DNA of 64,000 bases from Oscillospiraceae bacterium. GTDB taxonomy: Bacteria; Bacillota; Clostridia; Oscillospirales; Ruminococcaceae. The notes beneath the pieces were generated by a model. It saw nothing but the letters and a program-made list of their open reading frames with translations, ran no database searches and was not told where the DNA came from. Positions 61,204 through 64,000 of this stretch are shown in pieces; the stretch's first letter is position 1; the number at the start of each line of letters is the position of its first letter. Position numbers and translations under genes: made by a program. The stretch spans positions 1 to 64,000 of the forward strand of contig JAFWDH010000018.1 in the NCBI GenBank assembly GCA_017513135.1, given 5' to 3'.

Positions 61204-62220
61204 ATGAAAAAGGAAATCAAGAAACTCCTAGCGATGATGCTCAGCATTATGATGCTGTTTACTCTCGTATCCTGCGGCAAGAAGCAGGAAGAACCCGAAC
61301 CGGAGCCGGTCCCTGACGGCGGTGATGAGCCCGCGGCAGAATGGGTCTGGGAAGGCCCGAAATACAGCGAACTGGCAGCTGCTTCCTTTAAAGCCGAGAA
61401 CGTCACGATCCCTGCGGATCCTACCGGTGTACTCGCCAAGGTACTCAGCAGCGGAAAGCTTGTCATCGGAACGTCACCTGACTATCCCGCAGCCGAGTTC
61501 GTCGACCCGATCACCGGAGAGATCAAAGGTAACGAGATGCTTCTTGCAAAGTATATCGCCAACAGTCTCGGAGTCGAACTGGTAATTGAAGCCATGGACT
61601 TCAGCGGTGTCCTGATCGCGGTAGATACCGGCAAAGTCGACCTCGGAGTCTCCGGATTCGGCTGGAAGGCAGACCGCGCTGAACTGTATGAGCTCTCAGC
61701 CGGATATTCCGCCACTTCTTCAAACGATGCGCACCACACCATCGTCGTAAGAGCTTCTGACCTTGATAAATACAACTCCCTCGCGGACTTCAGCGGCAAG
61801 GTAGTCGATGCCCAGGCAAGTTCTCTTCAGCAGATGTATGTAGAAGACCAGATCCCGGATGCGGATCTGCAGCTCATCACATCCCTTGATCAGGGCATCC
61901 TGGACCTGCTCGCAAACAAGGTCGATGCCATTGCCCTTGACTCGACCACTGCAAAGAACTACGCAGAAAACTCCAACGGACAGATCGTCTCGCTCTACGT
62001 TGAGAAACAGATCGAATTCGACCTGTCTCTGTATGATGATTTCTCCGGAAACGTCATGGCAGCCAAGAAGGGCGAAACGCAGTTCATCAGCGTAGTCAAT
62101 GATATTCTGGAAGAGCTTTTGGCTACTGAGAACTACTATGAGGACAAAGGCCTCTATTCCTGCTTCTACTATGCGTCCTGCGACGAAGCCGGCATCCTGC
62201 CCGACGACGAAGAAGAATGA
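61204..62220 (+). CDS. amino-acid ABC transporter substrate-binding lipoprotein
   Basis: A 338-residue lipoprotein: signal peptide with lipobox LVSC (lipid-modified Cys at about 24), an acidic Pro/Glu linker (28-47), then a family-3 periplasmic-binding domain (VIGTSPDYPAAEFVDPITG, DLGVSGFGWKADR). It captures an amino acid outside the cell for the permease encoded next. GGAAGGA precedes the ATG. Confidence 0.92.
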   Translation: MKKEIKKLLAMMLSIMMLFTLVSCGKKQEEPEPEPVPDGGDEPAAEWVWEGPKYSELAAASFKAENVTIPADPTGVLAKVLSSGKLVIGTSPDYPAAEFVDPITGEIKGNEMLLAKYIANSLGVELVIEAMDFSGVLIAVDTGKVDLGVSGFGWKADRAELYELSAGYSATSSNDAHHTIVVRASDLDKYNSLADFSGKVVDAQASSLQQMYVEDQIPDADLQLITSLDQGILDLLANKVDAIALDSTTAKNYAENSNGQIVSLYVEKQIEFDLSLYDDFSGNVMAAKKGETQFISVVNDILEELLATENYYEDKGLYSCFYYASCDEAGILPDDEEE

Positions 62221-62259
62221 CCTAAAAATGATCTGATGATCTTTTGAATGGAGATATAA

Positions 62260-62931
62260 ATGGGTCCCGGAATAATTGAGATATTCAAACTATATTATCC
62301 GATTTTTCTTAAAGGTGCTGTCGGAACGCTTAAATACGCAGCGATCGCAGTCGGTTTCGGTTCCATACTCGGCACCATAATCGGATTCATACATCTTTCC
62401 AAAAATCCCGTGCTTAAAGCAGTGGCTTCACTTTACTCGACCGTGATCAGGGGAACTCCCCTCCTAGTACAGATGTACATAGGCTACTACTTCCTTCCGC
62501 TTGCGATACCCGCTCTGAATGCCCTGAGCAGAGAGCACTGCGTCGTCCTGACGATGATACTCAACTCCAGCGCCTATGTTTCGGAGATCATCAGGGGCGG
62601 TATAGGCTCAGTCGATATCGGTCAGACGGAAGCTGCAAGGAGCCTAGGGATGAGCGCAGGCCATACAATGACCAGGATAGTTCTTCCTCAGGCACTCAAA
62701 GCCATTCTCCCCTCTCTCGGAAACGAGTATGTATCCATGATCAAGGAGACATCGCTTGCAGGCACATTCGCGCTGTATGAGCTGACATACACCAAAACGC
62801 TGCTTGCCAACAAATACCTCATCTGGCAGCCGCTGTTCATCATGGCGATAATCTACCTGATAATGACAGTCGTACTGTCCGGTCTCGTAAGACTACTTGA
62901 AAGGAGGCTCTCCGCAGGTGACAGGAAATAA
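62260..62931 (+). CDS. amino-acid ABC transporter permease
   Basis: A 223-residue HisM/GlnP-type permease with about five spans. The EAA loop [15 protein letters not shown]...VLPQALK contacts the ATPase. GGAG lies six bases before the ATG. It probably forms a homodimer, as only one permease gene is present. Confidence 0.93.
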   Translation: MGPGIIEIFKLYYPIFLKGAVGTLKYAAIAVGFGSILGTIIGFIHLSKNPVLKAVASLYSTVIRGTPLLVQMYIGYYFLPLAIPALNALSREHCVVLTMILNSSAYVSEIIRGGIGSVDIGQTEAARSLGMSAGHTMTRIVLPQALKAILPSLGNEYVSMIKETSLAGTFALYELTYTKTLLANKYLIWQPLFIMAIIYLIMTVVLSGLVRLLERRLSAGDRK

Positions 62932-63673
62932 CAGCGAAGTGCTAATAAAGGTCGTTGACCTGCACAAATCATTCGGAAAGCTCGACGTACTCAAGGGAGT
63001 CAATACCGAGATACACAGAGGTGAGGTCGTTTCCCTCATGGGGCCCTCCGGAGGCGGTAAATCCACTTTCCTTCGTTGCCTCAACCTTCTTGAAAAGCCT
63101 GAAAAAGGCTCCGTATTCTTCGAAGGAGAGGATATTACCCAGATAAAGAAACAGAAAGAACTGGACAAGATCCGGCAAAAGATCGGAATGGTATTCCAGC
63201 AGTTCAATGTCTTCCCACATCTCACCGCCATGGACAATATCACCATTACGATGACTCTGGAGAAGAAGATCCCCAAGGAGCAGGCTGAGAAAACAGCAAT
63301 GGAGCTCCTTGAGAAAGTCGGTATACCGGATAAGGCAAATGAATATCCCGGCAAGCTTTCGGGAGGTCAGAAGCAGCGCCTTGCCATAGTGAGGGCGATG
63401 GCTATGGAACCCGATGTGATGCTGTTCGATGAACCTACCAGCGCTCTGGACCCGGAGATGGTCAAGGAAGTACTTATGGTCATCAAACAGCTCGCAGACA
63501 GCGGGATGACCTGTGTGATAGTCACCCACGAGATGGGGTTCATCAAGGAGGTCTCAGACAGGATCCTCTTCATAGATGAGGGGACGATCCTGGAAGAAGG
63601 AACTCCCGAAGAGATATTCAACAATCCGAAAAGCGAACGCGTGAAAGATTTCCTCGGAAAGGTACTTTACTGA
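62918..63673 (+). CDS. amino-acid ABC transporter ATPase (GlnQ/HisP type)
   Basis: A 251-residue ATPase: Walker [11 protein letters not shown]-loop MVFQQFN, signature KLSGGQKQR, Walker [14 protein letters not shown] and H-loop VTHEMGF. Start is a GTG at 62918, within the permease gene and 11 bases after AAAGGAGG; coupling is likely. The stop overlaps the next gene (TGATG). Confidence 0.93.
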   Translation: MTGNNSEVLIKVVDLHKSFGKLDVLKGVNTEIHRGEVVSLMGPSGGGKSTFLRCLNLLEKPEKGSVFFEGEDITQIKKQKELDKIRQKIGMVFQQFNVFPHLTAMDNITITMTLEKKIPKEQAEKTAMELLEKVGIPDKANEYPGKLSGGQKQRLAIVRAMAMEPDVMLFDEPTSALDPEMVKEVLMVIKQLADSGMTCVIVTHEMGFIKEVSDRILFIDEGTILEEGTPEEIFNNPKSERVKDFLGKVLY

Positions 63674-64000
63674 TGCACACTACTTTTTCATATGACCATT
63701 ATTATCTTCAGGATGAGATAGAATCCAATATAAAAGCATTGTCTGAGAAGTATCCGGGCATATTCTCCTATGAATATCTGCTGGAGACTCAGGACAAGCA
63801 CCATGTCATCGCGGTAACCCTGACCAACAAGGCTACGGGAGCTGCCTGCGACAAGCCGGCATTCTATATCGACGGCAACACACACGCCGGCGAGGTCACC
63901 GGCATGATGGCTGCAATGCACACCATGGACGTGCTTGCTACGAATTACGGTTCGGACGAGCGGGTCACCTTCATTCTTGACAACATGGCTGTGTACATTA
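63673..64000 (+). CDS. M14-family zinc carboxypeptidase, partial
   Basis: First 109 residues of a metallocarboxypeptidase; the rest is past the right edge. DGNTHAGEVTG contains the zinc motif HxxE (H71, E74). No signal peptide, so it acts in the cytoplasm. It is coupled to the importer ATPase gene (TGATG), which suggests that it processes peptides linked to the imported amino acid or derivative. Confidence 0.85.
   Translation, partial: MHTTFSYDHYYLQDEIESNIKALSEKYPGIFSYEYLLETQDKHHVIAVTLTNKATGAACDKPAFYIDGNTHAGEVTGMMAAMHTMDVLATNYGSDERVTFILDNMAVYI

Noticed and set aside
1..64000. tRNA or rRNA genes, CRISPR arrays, insertion sequences, prophage or attachment sites
   Set aside because: No cloverleaf, repeat-spacer pattern, transposase, integrase or terminal repeat was seen; intergenic gaps are short and explained by promoters and terminators.

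Overview
The window reads as a chromosomal segment of an anaerobic Bacillota bacterium, most likely class Clostridia. The evidence is a glgB-glgC-glgD-glgA cluster (the catalytic GlgC plus non-catalytic GlgD pair is typical of Bacillota), a four-domain flavodiiron protein with its own flavin reductase and rubredoxin, a corrinoid methyl-transfer set with a reductive activator, an aldo/keto reductase with ferredoxin-type cysteine motifs, strong AGGAGG-type ribosome binding sites and GTG/TTG starts. Genus cannot be read from the sequence alone. I see no rRNA, tRNA, CRISPR array, insertion sequence or prophage, and no gene-free stretch longer than about 300 bases.

Layout. 1-1.3 kb: dihydroxyacetone-kinase-type DhaL (cut by the window edge) and DhaK. 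1.5-4.8 kb: ribosomal protein L31, phosphoglucomutase, and an ECF sigma factor with its membrane anti-sigma partner. 5.0-10.9 kb: glycogen synthesis operon glgBCDA. 11-17.3 kb: MntP, RuvX, a class I glutamine amidotransferase, a type-B carboxylesterase with an MFS transporter, and an acyltransferase fused to a zinc ribbon. 17.3-21 kb: a heterodimeric ABC exporter. 21-24.7 kb: overlapping aroA-aroC-(chorismate mutase/shikimate kinase)-ybaK genes. 24.8-29.7 kb: a UroD-type methyltransferase, an ASKHA/ferredoxin activator, two GntR regulators and a corrinoid protein. 29.8-43 kb: more esterases (two twin CE1 enzymes, another CE1 enzyme, a likely pseudo-esterase, two type-B carboxylesterases), interleaved with a small-membrane-protein/MFS operon, an amino-acid permease, an RpiB-like isomerase and flavodoxin-type proteins. 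43-50 kb: flavodiiron protein, a hydrolase, a YcaQ-like protein, AzlCD, a ferredoxin-type aldo/keto reductase and a 55-residue membrane protein. 50-56 kb: M50-type membrane protease, GH25 lysozyme, and an operon of both AcnX subunits with an old-yellow-enzyme-type reductase. 56-61 kb: a five-gene operon (ThyA-family protein, TIM-family isomerase, NnrE, zinc-ribbon membrane protein, TPM-domain protein). 61-64 kb: an amino-acid ABC importer and the start of an M14 carboxypeptidase.

How parts may work together. PgcA plus GlgC/D, GlgA and GlgB give glucose-6-phosphate to glycogen. Seven alpha/beta-hydrolase genes of two families, an MFS permease, and a corrinoid methyltransferase/activator pair suggest use of esterified and perhaps methoxylated plant compounds, but no second methyltransferase is present, so the methyl acceptor is unknown. 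The AcnX/ene-reductase operon looks like a dehydrate-then-reduce module for a hydroxy acid. The DhaK-like, RpiB-like and TIM-like proteins are all variants of types also used in tetrulose phosphate metabolism, though they lie far apart here.

Main points for follow-up: the AcnX/OYE operon, the divergent ThyA-family operon, the methyl-transfer/esterase region, a pseudo-esterase lacking its catalytic histidine, a membrane protein gene with no normal start codon, a lysine/alanine-rich tail on glycogen synthase, and several perfect inverted repeats sitting on predicted promoters.
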